Origin: an uncultured Butyricicoccus sp.
GTDB lineage: Bacteria; Bacillota; Clostridia; Oscillospirales; Butyricicoccaceae
Direction: 5' to 3'
NCBI RefSeq assembly: GCF_944381005.1
Contig: NZ_CALWJM010000004.1
Span: forward strand, 58,035-122,034
Length of the DNA stretch: 64,000 nucleotides
Shown here: piece by piece, positions 7,571 to 16,579 of the stretch
How positions within the stretch are numbered: the first letter of the stretch is position 1
Layout of the letters: each line of letters starts with the position of its first letter
The notes under the pieces: generated by a model
The model's input: only the letters and a program-made list of their open reading frames with translations
Told to the model about the DNA's origin: nothing
The model's database searches: none
Translations under genes and position numbers: made by a program

Positions 7571-9001
7571 ATGCAGTATGATGTGATTGTCATTGGTGCG
7601 GGTGTAACCGGTGCAATGGCTGCCTATCAGCTATCCCGGTATCAGCTCAAAGTATGTGTGTTGGACAAACGTTTAGAGCCTGCGGCAGAGACCAGCAGCG
7701 CCAATAGCGGCATTGTTCATGCGGGCTATGATGCCAAACCGGGCAGTCAGAAAGCCGCGCTGAATGTGCGTGGTAATCTGCTCATGGAGGGAATTTGCAA
7801 AGATTTAGATGTGCCGTTTCGGCGTATCGGCTCGCTTGTTGTGGCGTTCAGTGATGCGGAGGCCGCAACCGTGCGAGAACTTTACGAATCGGGAAATCAA
7901 AACGGTGTGCCTGAATTGCGCATCATTGATGCAAAGGAAACTTACGAGCGGGAACCAAACTTACAACCGGGTGCAGTGTGTGCGCTCTATGCACCTACAG
8001 CGGGAATTGTTTGCCCATATGAACTGACCACGGCCGCACTGGAAGTCGCCTGTGTCAATGGGGTGGATTATGTGCGTTCTACCCAAGTAACCGGGATTGA
8101 GACGACCCCCGAAGGGTTTGTCGTGACCGCTGGTGACAAGCAATGGAATGCCAAAGTGGTGGTCAATGCGGCTGGATTGTTTGCCGACCAAATTGCACAT
8201 ATGGTAGGGGATGACCGCTTTACCATCACACCGCGCAAAGGCGAGTACATCCTTTTTGAAAAAAGCATGGGAAGCAAGGTCAATCATGTGGTCTTTCAGA
8301 CCCCTGCCAACGGCTCCAAAGGCGTACTGGTCGCACCGACTGTTGACGGCAATCTGTACATCGGCCCCAATGCCAATGTGGTGGAGGACAAAAACGACAC
8401 GTCCACGACTTGGACAGGGTTGGAAGAAATCAAGACTTGTGCCGCCAAATCGGTTGGCGGGTTGGATATGCGCCTTGCCATCACCAATTTTGCAGGCCTG
8501 CGCGCAACACCTTCAACGGGAGACTTTATCGTAGACAGCCCGATTGCTGGGTTTATCAATGCTGCCGGAATAGAGTCGCCCGGTTTGTCGGCTGCTCCAG
8601 CGATTGCAGAGAAAGTGGTAGAGCTGGTGCGCAACAGTGGGCGAGTGCAACTGCAATCTTGTCCGAATTGGGTGGCGCAGCGTGAACCGGTTGTGCGTTT
8701 CCGTGAGATGACCAACAGCGAACGCGCCCAACTGGTGGCAAAAAATCCGGCATATGGCCGCATTATTTGCCGCTGTGAAACCGTAACCGAACAGGAAATC
8801 CGTGACGCCATTCGGCGCCCGGCAGGGGCACGTTCGGTGGATGGTGTCAAGCGCCGCACACGCAGCGGTATGGGAAAATGTCAGGGCGGATTCTGCGGCC
8901 CGCGTGTGGTGGATATTTTGGCACAGGAACTGCAATGTGAGCCGACTGAAATCACCAAATTCGGCGGTGCATCCTATATGTTGACCGGAAAAACCAGATA
9001 A
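7571..9001 (+). CDS. glpA: FAD-dependent glycerol-3-phosphate dehydrogenase-like oxidoreductase with [2Fe-2S] BFD domain
   Basis: The N-terminal DAO fold has the FAD motif VIVIGAGVTGAMAA and SSANSGIVHAGYDAKPGS. The C-terminal ~70 residues carry a BFD-like [2Fe-2S] domain with CRCETVT and CQGGFC (Cys pairs near residues 399/401 and 438/443). This layout is that of anaerobic GlpA and of related LhgO-like enzymes. It would oxidise sn-glycerol-3-phosphate to dihydroxyacetone phosphate, passing electrons through the Fe-S domain to the flavoprotein encoded next. ATG 7571 follows GGAAAGGAG. The GlpP gene in the same operon supports the substrate. A 2-hydroxyacid substrate cannot be ruled out. Confidence 0.75.
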   Translation: MQYDVIVIGAGVTGAMAAYQLSRYQLKVCVLDKRLEPAAETSSANSGIVHAGYDAKPGSQKAALNVRGNLLMEGICKDLDVPFRRIGSLVVAFSDAEAATVRELYESGNQNGVPELRIIDAKETYEREPNLQPGAVCALYAPTAGIVCPYELTTAALEVACVNGVDYVRSTQVTGIETTPEGFVVTAGDKQWNAKVVVNAAGLFADQIAHMVGDDRFTITPRKGEYILFEKSMGSKVNHVVFQTPANGSKGVLVAPTVDGNLYIGPNANVVEDKNDTSTTWTGLEEIKTCAAKSVGGLDMRLAITNFAGLRATPSTGDFIVDSPIAGFINAAGIESPGLSAAPAIAEKVVELVRNSGRVQLQSCPNWVAQREPVVRFREMTNSERAQLVAKNPAYGRIICRCETVTEQEIRDAIRRPAGARSVDGVKRRTRSGMGKCQGGFCGPRVVDILAQELQCEPTEITKFGGASYMLTGKTR

Positions 9002-9015
9002 AGGAGGGGACGGCA

Positions 9016-10278
9016 ATGGAAAAACGCAGTGTAGTTATCATCGGCGGCGGCCCAGCGGGTCTTGCCGCAGCGGTGGCAGCAAAGGAAAATGGCTGTGATG
9101 ACGTCCTTATCCTAGAGCGTGACAGCGATGTAGGCGGTATTTTGCAGCAGTGTATTCACGCGGGATTTGGTTTGCATATCTTCGGCGAGGAGTTGACCGG
9201 CCCGGAATATGCCGCACGGTTCCATGAACAGGTTGACCAGTTGGGCATTTCCTATAAATGTGATACAATGGTATTGGACATTTCGCAGGAGCGCGTTGTA
9301 ACAGCGGTCAACAGCAAAGATGGTATTTTGCAGATTCAGGCGGGTGCCATTGTGCTGGCGATGGGCTGCCGCGAGCGCAGCCGCGGTGCGGTTGGGATTG
9401 GCGGCACCCGTCCGGCGGGTATCTATACCGCTGGAACTGCCCAGCGATTTGTCAACATTGAGGGCTATATGCCCGGTAAAAAAGTGGTTATTTTGGGTTC
9501 GGGCGATATCGGCCTTATCATGGCGCGCCGTATGACGCTGGAGGGCGCTGAAGTCAAAATGGTGCTTGAGGTCATGCCGTATTCGGGCGGACTCAAGCGC
9601 AATATTGTGCAGTGTCTGGATGATTTCGGTATCCCGCTGCGTCTATCTCACACGGTTGTCGAAGTGCGTGGCCGTGAGCGGGTCGAAGGCGTTGTGATTG
9701 CGCAGGTAGACGAAAAGCGCCGCCCCATCCCCGAAACCTTTGAGTATGTGCCATGTGATACCCTTTTGTTGTCGGTCGGCCTGATTCCCGAAAATGAACT
9801 GAGTGCCGCGGCGCATATCCCGCTTAATCCGGTCACAAATGGCCCGTTTGTTGACCAGTCCATGATGACGCGGTGTGAAGGTATTTTTGCGTGTGGAAAT
9901 GTGGTACATGTGCATGATTTGGTCGATTTTGTAACGATTGAAAGCCGTTTGGCTGGCCGCGGCGCGGCGCAGTTTGCACGCGGGCAACGCAAGGATTGCG
10001 GGCATCATCTTGACGTAAAACCCGGTTTTGGTGTACGATATGTAGTACCTTCTGAGATTGACCCGGCTGCGCTTCACCATGATGAAAAGTTTTTGTTCCG
10101 CGTCAGTGACGTGTTTACCGATATGGAACTGGAAGTCAAGGTGGATGGACAGGTGATATATCACAAACGGGTTGCACAGGCTGCGCCGGGTGAGATGGAA
10201 TCGGTACAGATTACCGAGCAGCTTGCACATAAGTTGACCGGTCAAACGGTTGAAATCGGTCTGCGTCCGGCGCAGTGA
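9016..10278 (+). CDS. FAD/NAD(P)-dependent oxidoreductase, partner of GlpA-like protein
   Basis: It has two dinucleotide-binding motifs: VVIIGGGPAGLAAA at the N-terminus for FAD and VVILGSGDIGLIMARR near residue 155 for NAD(P)H. GCRERSRGAVGIGGTRPAG and FACGNVVHVHDLVDFV are typical of the pyridine-nucleotide disulfide oxidoreductase group that lies between GlpA-like and DUF1667 genes in Firmicutes. It lacks the redox CxxxxC of true disulfide reductases. It probably carries electrons from the GlpA-like subunit to NAD or another acceptor. It starts 14 nt after the previous stop with AAGGAGGGG. Confidence 0.8.
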   Translation: MEKRSVVIIGGGPAGLAAAVAAKENGCDDVLILERDSDVGGILQQCIHAGFGLHIFGEELTGPEYAARFHEQVDQLGISYKCDTMVLDISQERVVTAVNSKDGILQIQAGAIVLAMGCRERSRGAVGIGGTRPAGIYTAGTAQRFVNIEGYMPGKKVVILGSGDIGLIMARRMTLEGAEVKMVLEVMPYSGGLKRNIVQCLDDFGIPLRLSHTVVEVRGRERVEGVVIAQVDEKRRPIPETFEYVPCDTLLLSVGLIPENELSAAAHIPLNPVTNGPFVDQSMMTRCEGIFACGNVVHVHDLVDFVTIESRLAGRGAAQFARGQRKDCGHHLDVKPGFGVRYVVPSEIDPAALHHDEKFLFRVSDVFTDMELEVKVDGQVIYHKRVAQAAPGEMESVQITEQLAHKLTGQTVEIGLRPAQ

Positions 10279-10294
10279 GGCGAAGGAGGGCAAA

Positions 10295-10651
10295 ATGGAA
10301 ACAAAAAATATGACTTGCGTGGTTTGCCCGCGCGGATGTGCCCTGACGGTCACGGTGGATGGTGGCACGATTGTATCGGTCACGGGAAATACCTGCAAAC
10401 GCGGGGCGGCATATGCCGAAGCCGAGCTGCTGCACCCGGAGCGCATGTTAACTACGACCGTGGCAGTGGACGGACGTTCTCGCATGTTGGCGGTGCGCAC
10501 GCGCACAGCCATTCCCAAAGATAAAATTTTCGATATCATGCACGTTTTGTATACCGTCAAGGCACAGGCCTCTGTACACATCGGGGATGTGATTGTGCCC
10601 GATGTGTGCGGAACGGGCGTGGACGTGGTTGCGTCGCAAAACATGGCATAA
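10295..10651 (+). CDS. DUF1667 protein, 118 aa
   Basis: A small Cys-containing protein with CVVCPRGC at residues 8-15 and CKRG a little later, probably a metal or Fe-S site, then a compact beta-rich domain ending VPDVCGTGVDVVAS. DUF1667 genes regularly follow the GlpA-like/flavoprotein pair, and a role as a small electron-transfer subunit (a GlpC substitute) is suggested but unproven. The start ATG 10295 has GAAGGAGGG upstream; upstream-extended frames overlap the previous gene. Glu/Lys-poor, cytoplasmic. Confidence 0.8.
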   Translation: METKNMTCVVCPRGCALTVTVDGGTIVSVTGNTCKRGAAYAEAELLHPERMLTTTVAVDGRSRMLAVRTRTAIPKDKIFDIMHVLYTVKAQASVHIGDVIVPDVCGTGVDVVASQNMA

Positions 10652-10686
10652 CCATTCCCATCAGCAAAGAACAAGAGAGGATACCA

Positions 10687-11277
10687 ATGTCAAATCGAAC
10701 GATTCAAGAAGCACTTGCAAAACATCCGATTATTGCAGCCGTACATTCCAAGCAAGATGCAGAGATTGCGGCGCAATCGCCGTGTATGGTTGTATTTCTG
10801 TTGGGCGGTAAACTGTTTGAAGTCAAAGAAATGGTTGACCGTCTGCATGAGAAAGGAAAACTTGTCTTTGTGCATCTGGATTTGGCCGAAGGCATTGCCA
10901 AGGATGCCAGTGGTGTGCAGATTGTGGACGAGATTGTACGCCCAGACGGTGTGATTACGACCAAAAATAATTTGGTGCGCGTGATTCGGGAACATGGGAT
11001 GCTGGCTGCTCTGCGCTGCTTCATTATGGATGGGCAGTCCTATCGAAAAGCGGTTCAGGTCAGTGGAAATGTGTCGCCCGATTTTGTGGAAGTGATGCCC
11101 GGTATACTGCCCGGCAATGTGATTGCTGAATTTTGTCGGGAAACCGGAATTGCAGTGGTTGCCGGTGGGCTGGTGCGCAGTGCGGTCGAAGCCAATCAGG
11201 CATTTGCCGCCGGTGCGCAGGGGATTTCGACTTCCGAACACGCTTTATGGGCGTTGCCGCTTGGCATGGGTCGATAA
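10687..11277 (+). CDS. glpP: Glycerol-3-phosphate-responsive antiterminator
   Basis: 196 aa; a TIM-barrel-like protein of the GlpP family with HPIIAAVHSKQDAEIA at the start, then FVHLDLAEGIAKD, DGVITTKN, RCFIMDGQSYRKAV, EVMPGILPGNVI and GGLVRS. GlpP binds glycerol-3-phosphate and nascent leader RNA to prevent termination in front of glp genes. It is the fourth gene of the operon whose leader carries a terminator at 7451-7509, giving a positive feedback loop. ATG 10687 follows AAGAGAGGAT; the longer open frame overlaps the DUF1667 gene. Confidence 0.9.
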   Translation: MSNRTIQEALAKHPIIAAVHSKQDAEIAAQSPCMVVFLLGGKLFEVKEMVDRLHEKGKLVFVHLDLAEGIAKDASGVQIVDEIVRPDGVITTKNNLVRVIREHGMLAALRCFIMDGQSYRKAVQVSGNVSPDFVEVMPGILPGNVIAEFCRETGIAVVAGGLVRSAVEANQAFAAGAQGISTSEHALWALPLGMGR

Positions 11278-11340
11278 AAATGGTAGAATGGCTGCGTTGA
11301 GATGTACCGGATTCGGTTCGTGATGACGCTGCTTTGCAGG

Positions 11341-11378
11341 AAAGCCGTGTGGATGCTCACCATCTGCACGGCTTTTTT
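11341..11378 (+). terminator. Terminator after glpP
   Basis: AAAGCCGTG pairs with CACGGCTTT; the T run follows in GCTTTTTTG. It separates the glp operon from the HAD gene, though its right arm is only 25 nt before the next start. Confidence 0.75.
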
Positions 11379-11402
11379 GCATAGAGAGAAAGAGAGGGTT
11401 TT

Positions 11403-12212
11403 ATGGATTTAGCACAAAAAAAGTTGTTCCTGTTTGACATTGATGGCACGTTGGCGGTAGGTGATGCGCTGCTGCCGGGAGCGGCTGCATTGTTGGAAGA
11501 AATTGCGCGCAGAGGGGGAACCAGTTTGTTTATCACAAACAATTCCACCCGTAGTCAACAAGATTATGTGAAACGGTTTGAAGAAGTGTTTGGGCTGCAC
11601 ACCCATGCAAGTCAATTTGTAACGGCATCCTATTTGACCGCACGCTACCTCAAACAAACCTATGGAACTGCACCGATTTATGTGCAGGGGACGCGGTCTT
11701 TTGTGCAGGAGCTGCAAACCTTTGGATTGAATGTACACACAGAACTGCCATGTGAGCCAGTGTGCATTGTCGTGGGATATGACAGTGAGTTGACTTATGG
11801 CAAACTGAGCCGGACGGCACAGTTGTTGCAACAAACGACGGTTCCGTTTTATGGGACAAATCCCGATTTGCGCTGTCCGTCATCGTTTGGGTTTGTGCCC
11901 GATTGCGGCGCAATTTGCGCCATGCTGACCCAGACGACCGACCGCATACCGACCTATTTGGGCAAGCCGTCGGCACAGGTCGTTGCCGCCTGCCTGGAGC
12001 AGACAGGATATTCCGGGCAGCAAACGCTTGTGGTGGGCGACCGTTTGTACACAGATATTGCCTGCGGGCAGGCTGCAAAGGTGGATACCTGTCTGTTTTT
12101 ATGTGGCGAAGCGTGCGAGAAAGACCTGCAAACGACCCAATTTATACCCGATTTGGTGCTGGAAGGCCCTCAAGCGCTTGTTGAGGCGATGCGTACGGTG
12201 GGCAGCCCGTGA
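11403..12212 (+). CDS. HAD-IIA (NagD/PGP-like) phosphatase
   Basis: 269 aa with HAD motif I FDIDGTL, motif II FITNNST, the IIA cap domain, motif III KPSAQ and motif IV VVGDRLYTDIACG. The IIA subfamily includes NagD, 4-nitrophenyl phosphatases and glycerol-3-phosphate phosphatases. Its position between a glycerol-3-phosphate oxidation operon and a glycerophosphodiesterase/ABC operon suggests that it dephosphorylates glycerol phosphate or another overflow sugar phosphate. That substrate is inferred from context only. Ribosome site AGAGAGGG. Confidence 0.8.
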   Translation: MDLAQKKLFLFDIDGTLAVGDALLPGAAALLEEIARRGGTSLFITNNSTRSQQDYVKRFEEVFGLHTHASQFVTASYLTARYLKQTYGTAPIYVQGTRSFVQELQTFGLNVHTELPCEPVCIVVGYDSELTYGKLSRTAQLLQQTTVPFYGTNPDLRCPSSFGFVPDCGAICAMLTQTTDRIPTYLGKPSAQVVAACLEQTGYSGQQTLVVGDRLYTDIACGQAAKVDTCLFLCGEACEKDLQTTQFIPDLVLEGPQALVEAMRTVGSP

Positions 12213-12756
12213 GTTTACAAGATTTTTGCATAAATCTCACGCTGATTTGGTCGAAAGATGCGCAAAAGCTGTGATATAATCAAGACGGCACAAGAGAGAT
12301 GCAAAAAAACACAGCAAAGTTTACGCCGGAACGCGCGATTTGTTTCAACAAATATGATTTTGGAAACATTACTTGTGTAAAGTAACCAGAAATGCGAAAA
12401 GCAAGCGTTTTTGCGAAATTTGGCGCGTCAGACTGCACAAAATTCGACAATCAAATTCATAGAAGTCGATGAAAGTGTCAATTTGAACAAAAATGTTTGC
12501 TTACGGCGGTTGCGCTTTGCCAATTTGCATGGTATCATGTGCAATGTAAACAGTTCCCGATTCGTAAAAAGTTGTTTGTTGTTTATATTTCATAATCGAA
12601 ACGGCTTGGACTTCATCAACCCGCTGCCGGTCGATTGCCTGTCTCACAACAAGGCACCAGAAAACTAAATAACGCACAGCTTTCTTTAACCTGCGAATGG
12701 GGGGTGCACGAAAGGTATTCTTTCGTGCAGCGGTACTTTTTGGAGGTGCAAGAAAC
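12213..12756. promoter_or_regulatory. 544-bp regulatory gap before the glycerophosphodiesterase/ABC operon
   Basis: No supported gene lies here. An extended -10 (TGATATAAT, box 12275-12280) could start a long leader. A better promoter is TTGCGC 12510-12515, 17 bp, TATCAT 12533-12538. A perfect 10-bp inverted repeat, TGCACGAAAG at 12705-12714 and CTTTCGTGCA at 12720-12729 with a 5-nt loop, ends 12 nt before the GGAGG of the next gene. It could be an operator or an RNA hairpin that gates translation. Confidence 0.45.
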
Positions 12757-13458
12757 TTGGTACACATTACAGCTCATTCGGGTTGCGATGACACGCCGGA
12801 TAATTCGCTTGCGTTTGTCCGCCATGCGTTGCAGACCAGTGCCGATGCGCTGGAAGTTGATGTACGGAAAACAGAAGATGGCATCCTTGCGATTTCTCAC
12901 GATGCGATTGTCGCTGGACAGGACGCGCCCGCATTGAGCGACGTATTTGCGCTGGTCGCGCAGTCCAATCGGTGGGTGAATTGCGATTTGAAGGAGCCAG
13001 ATTTGGAGAATGCTGTGATAGACCTCGCCCGTGCGCATGGTTTGTTACAGCGTCTTATTTTTTCCGGAACTGTCAGCCCTGCGCTCGTGCAACAGCAACC
13101 ATCTTTGCGAAAAGATGCGCGCATTTACATCAACATTGAAGAATTGATTCCCGGCTTGTATCAGCGATTGGAACACGGTGATGTGCTGACCACGCAAGTC
13201 ATGGAACAGGCGGCAGCACTTTGCAAACGATATGGATTTGAAGTGATAAACGTCTATGAAGCGTTGTGCGTGCCTGCATTTATGCAGGTGATGGACAAGG
13301 CGGGGATTCGGGTTTCGGCTTGGACGGTCAACGACCCAGCCCGTGCGGCTGAGATTGCGGCATATTCGGTGACCGAAAACATTACAAGCCGTACCCCTGA
13401 ACGGATTCGACAAGCGGTGGAGGATGCGCACAAAGAATCTTGCTGTTGTGAAAAATGA
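12757..13458 (+). CDS. Glycerophosphodiester phosphodiesterase family protein with variant active site
   Basis: 233 aa from a TTG start at 12757, chosen because GGAGGTG lies about 10 nt upstream and the protein then begins MVHITAHSG, as family members do. GDPDs hydrolyse glycerophosphodiesters to glycerol-3-phosphate plus an alcohol. The motifs are EVDV, TEDGILAISHD and an AWTVND near the end. The usual AHRG is AHSG and PENT is PDNS, so the catalytic His, EVDV and HD are kept but the Arg is lost. No signal peptide, so it would act on imported substrate. It heads the ABC operon and ends 39 nt before the first permease. Confidence 0.75.
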   Translation: MVHITAHSGCDDTPDNSLAFVRHALQTSADALEVDVRKTEDGILAISHDAIVAGQDAPALSDVFALVAQSNRWVNCDLKEPDLENAVIDLARAHGLLQRLIFSGTVSPALVQQQPSLRKDARIYINIEELIPGLYQRLEHGDVLTTQVMEQAAALCKRYGFEVINVYEALCVPAFMQVMDKAGIRVSAWTVNDPARAAEIAAYSVTENITSRTPERIRQAVEDAHKESCCCEK

Positions 13459-13497
13459 TAGGAAAAAGAGAAAAAGAAGAGTAGGTGATTCAAACGT

Positions 13498-14340
13498 ATG
13501 TTTAAATATCTCAATCCCAAACGCTTCTATTTTGCGGTCGGAAAACGTAAGTTTTGGGAGTTCATCGTGCTCGCGGTGTTTGTCCTGTTTTTCTATGGGC
13601 CGCTATTGAATATGTTCATGATGGCATTCGCGAACGTGTATGAGCCGCCGCATTTGCTGGCAAGTGAATGGGGTCTCAAGTGGTGGAACTTCATTTTTGA
13701 GCAGGAAAGCCTGCGTTCTTCTATCATACAGTCTTTTGTGGTGGCTGTCATCACAACCATTTGCTCCATGATTATCTGTATCCCGGCGGCGTATTCGCTG
13801 GCGCGATTCAAATATCCCGGACGCCGGATTTTTATGCTGTCGTTCCTGCTGACCAACGCATTCCCTAAAATCGGTATCTTTATCTCCATCGGTGTTTTGT
13901 TCTACAAGTACAACCTGATGGGCACTTTGGCCGGTGTTGTCATCATTCATATGATTAACTCGATGATGTTCATGGTTTGGCTGCCGTCCAGCTCGTTCCG
14001 CACCGTTCACCCGCAGCAGGAAGAAGCGGCGCGTGATGTCGGTGCAGGGCCGGTGCGCACATTCTTTAAGGTCACATTGCCCATGGCCATGCCGGGCATT
14101 GCGGTTGCAACGCTGTACACCTTCCTCGGTTCGATGGAAGAAGCACAGGGCACCCTGCTGGTTGGCCTGGGTCAGCTCAAGACCATGCCGGTTGAAATGT
14201 ATGGTATCATTCTGGACTATCCCGGACAGGCTGGCGCGGTCTTTGCCATCCTGCTGATTATCCCGTCGCTCGTTCTGATTTTCCTGATGCGCAAGTACAT
14301 CGGGCCGGATGCGATTGCCGGCGGCTTTAAGATGAAGTAA
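13498..14340 (+). CDS. ABC transporter permease
   Basis: 280 aa, six predicted membrane segments. The EAA loop EEAARDVGAGPVRTFFKVTLPM (about residues 178-199) contacts the ATPase. It resembles the MalG/PotC/YnjC-type inner membrane components of importers for anions, polyamines or sugars. It pairs with the permease at 16580. Ribosome site AGTAGGTGATTC is weak. With the GDPD upstream the likely cargo is a glycerophosphodiester or glycerol phosphate; inferred. Confidence 0.85.
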   Translation: MFKYLNPKRFYFAVGKRKFWEFIVLAVFVLFFYGPLLNMFMMAFANVYEPPHLLASEWGLKWWNFIFEQESLRSSIIQSFVVAVITTICSMIICIPAAYSLARFKYPGRRIFMLSFLLTNAFPKIGIFISIGVLFYKYNLMGTLAGVVIIHMINSMMFMVWLPSSSFRTVHPQQEEAARDVGAGPVRTFFKVTLPMAMPGIAVATLYTFLGSMEEAQGTLLVGLGQLKTMPVEMYGIILDYPGQAGAVFAILLIIPSLVLIFLMRKYIGPDAIAGGFKMK

Positions 14341-14369
14341 CCAGAGGAAGTTGGAGGAGTTAGACGCAT

Positions 14370-15341
14370 ATGAGCGAGAAAAAAATAAAGCTGCAACTGA
14401 AAGACCTGACCAAGAAATATGACAACGGCGACGGCGTTGAACATATCAATCTGGATATTTACGAAGGGGAAATCGTGTCTTTCCTTGGCCCTTCGGGTTG
14501 CGGCAAAACCACCATTCTGCGCGCCATCGGCGGCTTTCACGATGTGACAAGCGGCGATATCACGATTGACGGACAGAGCATTGTCAATTTGCCGCCTGAA
14601 AAACGTCCGACGGCAATGGTGTTCCAGAGCTATAACCTATGGCCCCATATGACCATCTATGAGAATCTGGCGTTTGGCTTGAAGCTGCGCAAGATTCCCC
14701 AGCGGCAGATTGAAGAAGATATTAAAAATATGCTCAAGCTGGTTTCTATGTCGGGCTGTGAAAAGAAGTATCCCAGCCAGTTATCCGGCGGTCAGCAACA
14801 GCGTATTGCAATCGCGCGTTCGCTGCTGCTCAAACCCTCGCTGCTGCTGCTCGACGAGCCGTTCTCGGCATTGGATGCCAAGATTCGCCAGCAGATGCGT
14901 GAGGAACTCAAGAAAATCCAGTCGGATTTGGGCATCACGGTCGTGTTCGTCACCCATGACCAGGAAGAAGCAATGACGCTTTCTCACCGAATCGTAGTTA
15001 TGAACAAGGGTAAGTTCGAGCAGGTCGGCTCGCCAACCGAGATTTATGACAATCCGAATTCCAAGTATGTTGCTTCTTTCATCGGAGAGATGAATTTTAT
15101 TCAGGATGGAGAAAAGATTATTGCGGTTCGACCGGAAAATGTCAATGTAATCGTAGGCGGAAGCGGCATGGTTAACGGTAAGGTAAGAACCATTATGGTA
15201 CTCGGACACTATGTATCCGTGAATGTGCAGTGTGGGGACGATGTCATTAAATGCTTTGTCTCCCGCGAAATTTCAGACCAGTTGGAAGTAGGCGACCCGG
15301 TTGGTCTGGATTTCGAGAAGTATCATACGTTTACTGAATGA
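14370..15341 (+). CDS. ABC transporter ATP-binding protein
   Basis: 323 aa. Walker A GPSGCGKTT, Q-loop FQSYNLWPHM, signature LSGGQQQR, Walker B LLLLDEPFSALD and H-loop VTHDQEEA, followed by a C-terminal TOBE-like domain with AVRPENV. This is the PotA/MalK/UgpC-type subfamily that energises solute import. It lies between permease and binding-protein genes in one operon. Ribosome site GTTGGAGGAG. Confidence 0.93.
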   Translation: MSEKKIKLQLKDLTKKYDNGDGVEHINLDIYEGEIVSFLGPSGCGKTTILRAIGGFHDVTSGDITIDGQSIVNLPPEKRPTAMVFQSYNLWPHMTIYENLAFGLKLRKIPQRQIEEDIKNMLKLVSMSGCEKKYPSQLSGGQQQRIAIARSLLLKPSLLLLDEPFSALDAKIRQQMREELKKIQSDLGITVVFVTHDQEEAMTLSHRIVVMNKGKFEQVGSPTEIYDNPNSKYVASFIGEMNFIQDGEKIIAVRPENVNVIVGGSGMVNGKVRTIMVLGHYVSVNVQCGDDVIKCFVSREISDQLEVGDPVGLDFEKYHTFTE

Positions 15342-15363
15342 GAGGAAAGAGAGGAAAAATACC

Positions 15364-16545
15364 ATGAAAACCAAGAGATTGTTTGCAGTTTTGACGACTT
15401 CGGCATTGTTGGCAAGTATGCTGGCCGGTTGCGGCGGCGGTGGAAGCAGCGCGGATGGCGGTCAGGAGTCGGGCAGCTCCAAGGAGCTGAACGTATGGGC
15501 GACCGGCTCGGATAACGTGCGTCAGACTTTTGAAAAGCTGGTCAAGGACTTTAACGAAAACTCTGAATATAAAGACCAGTATGAAGCAAAGCTCAACTTC
15601 ATGCTGTCGGGTACAGGCGGCGGTACGTTGGCCGATTCGCTGGTTGCTGCTTATCGCGCAAAACAGACCGACACCAAGTTTGATGTTGTCGATTTGGGCG
15701 ATGATGACCTGACCAAGATTTTGTCGCTGACCAGCGAGGACATTCTGGACGACCTGGACATGTCCAAGATTCCCAATGCGGAGGGCGTAACGGCAGAGCC
15801 GGTTGCAGCTAAGGGCAAGATTCAGCCGTACCGCGGCACGACCGTTATTCTGGCATACAACTCGGAAACCGTTCCGGAAGACGAAGTGCCCAAGACGATG
15901 GACGAGCTGGTTGAATGGATTAAGGCACATCCCGGCCGCTTTGCCTACAACACACCGGGTACCGGCGGTGCAGGCGATTCCTTTGTGCGTACCTCAATTT
16001 ATAACTTCATTGATGACGAAACAGCACTGATGAGTTCTGACCCCAAGTGGGAAGAACAGTGGGATGAAGGCTTCGCCTTCCTCAAGGACTTGCATCCTTA
16101 CATGTACAAGTCGGGCGACACGGTCGTTTACCCCAACAAGAATCAGGGTACCCTTGACTTGCTGACGCAGGGCGAAATTGATATGTGTCCGAACTGGGCC
16201 GATATGGTTCTGTCTCAGCGCAAGGCGGGCACCGTACCCGAAAAGATTAAGATTACCACGATTGAGCCTTCGTTCACCGGTTCGGTACAGGGTATCGCGG
16301 TTCCGTCGTTCAGCGGCAACAAGGAAGGCGGACATGCCTTTATCAATTATCTGCTGTCGCCTGAGGCTCAGACCATTCTGGTGCAGGATATGGCAGCGAT
16401 TCCGCTGAAAACCGATGGTGTTGACCTGACCGGCGCAGAAGAACTGATGAATATGGACGTTTCGGCATTCCGTACGCAGGCGCTCGGTGATTTGGTTACC
16501 CACCTGAATGCACGTTGGGACGAGGAAATCGGCACACTGGGTTAA
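15364..16545 (+). CDS. ABC transporter substrate-binding lipoprotein
   Basis: 393 aa. The signal peptide ends in LAGCGGGG, a lipobox, so the protein is tethered outside the membrane. The mature part is a family 1 extracellular binding protein similar in layout to YnjB/PotD (NVWATGS, DVVDLGDDD, YNTPGTGGAGDSF, NWADMVLSQ, HAFINYLLSPEAQ). The ATG at 15364 follows GAAAGAGAGG; the longer frame overlaps the ATPase gene. Substrate not readable from sequence; context favours a glycerol-phosphate compound. Confidence 0.88.
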   Translation: MKTKRLFAVLTTSALLASMLAGCGGGGSSADGGQESGSSKELNVWATGSDNVRQTFEKLVKDFNENSEYKDQYEAKLNFMLSGTGGGTLADSLVAAYRAKQTDTKFDVVDLGDDDLTKILSLTSEDILDDLDMSKIPNAEGVTAEPVAAKGKIQPYRGTTVILAYNSETVPEDEVPKTMDELVEWIKAHPGRFAYNTPGTGGAGDSFVRTSIYNFIDDETALMSSDPKWEEQWDEGFAFLKDLHPYMYKSGDTVVYPNKNQGTLDLLTQGEIDMCPNWADMVLSQRKAGTVPEKIKITTIEPSFTGSVQGIAVPSFSGNKEGGHAFINYLLSPEAQTILVQDMAAIPLKTDGVDLTGAEELMNMDVSAFRTQALGDLVTHLNARWDEEIGTLG

Positions 16546-16579
16546 TCGCCTACAAATCTTGTGTCCGAGGTAATGAATC

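Noticed and set aside
10250..10294. Longer start for the DUF1667 protein
   Set aside because: The extension overlaps the flavoprotein gene, and ATG 10295 has a strong ribosome site with the CxxC domain beginning right after it.
12411..12668. 85-codon open frame in the gap before the glycerophosphodiesterase
   Set aside because: It has no ribosome site and no family resemblance, and it overlaps the best promoter of the next operon.
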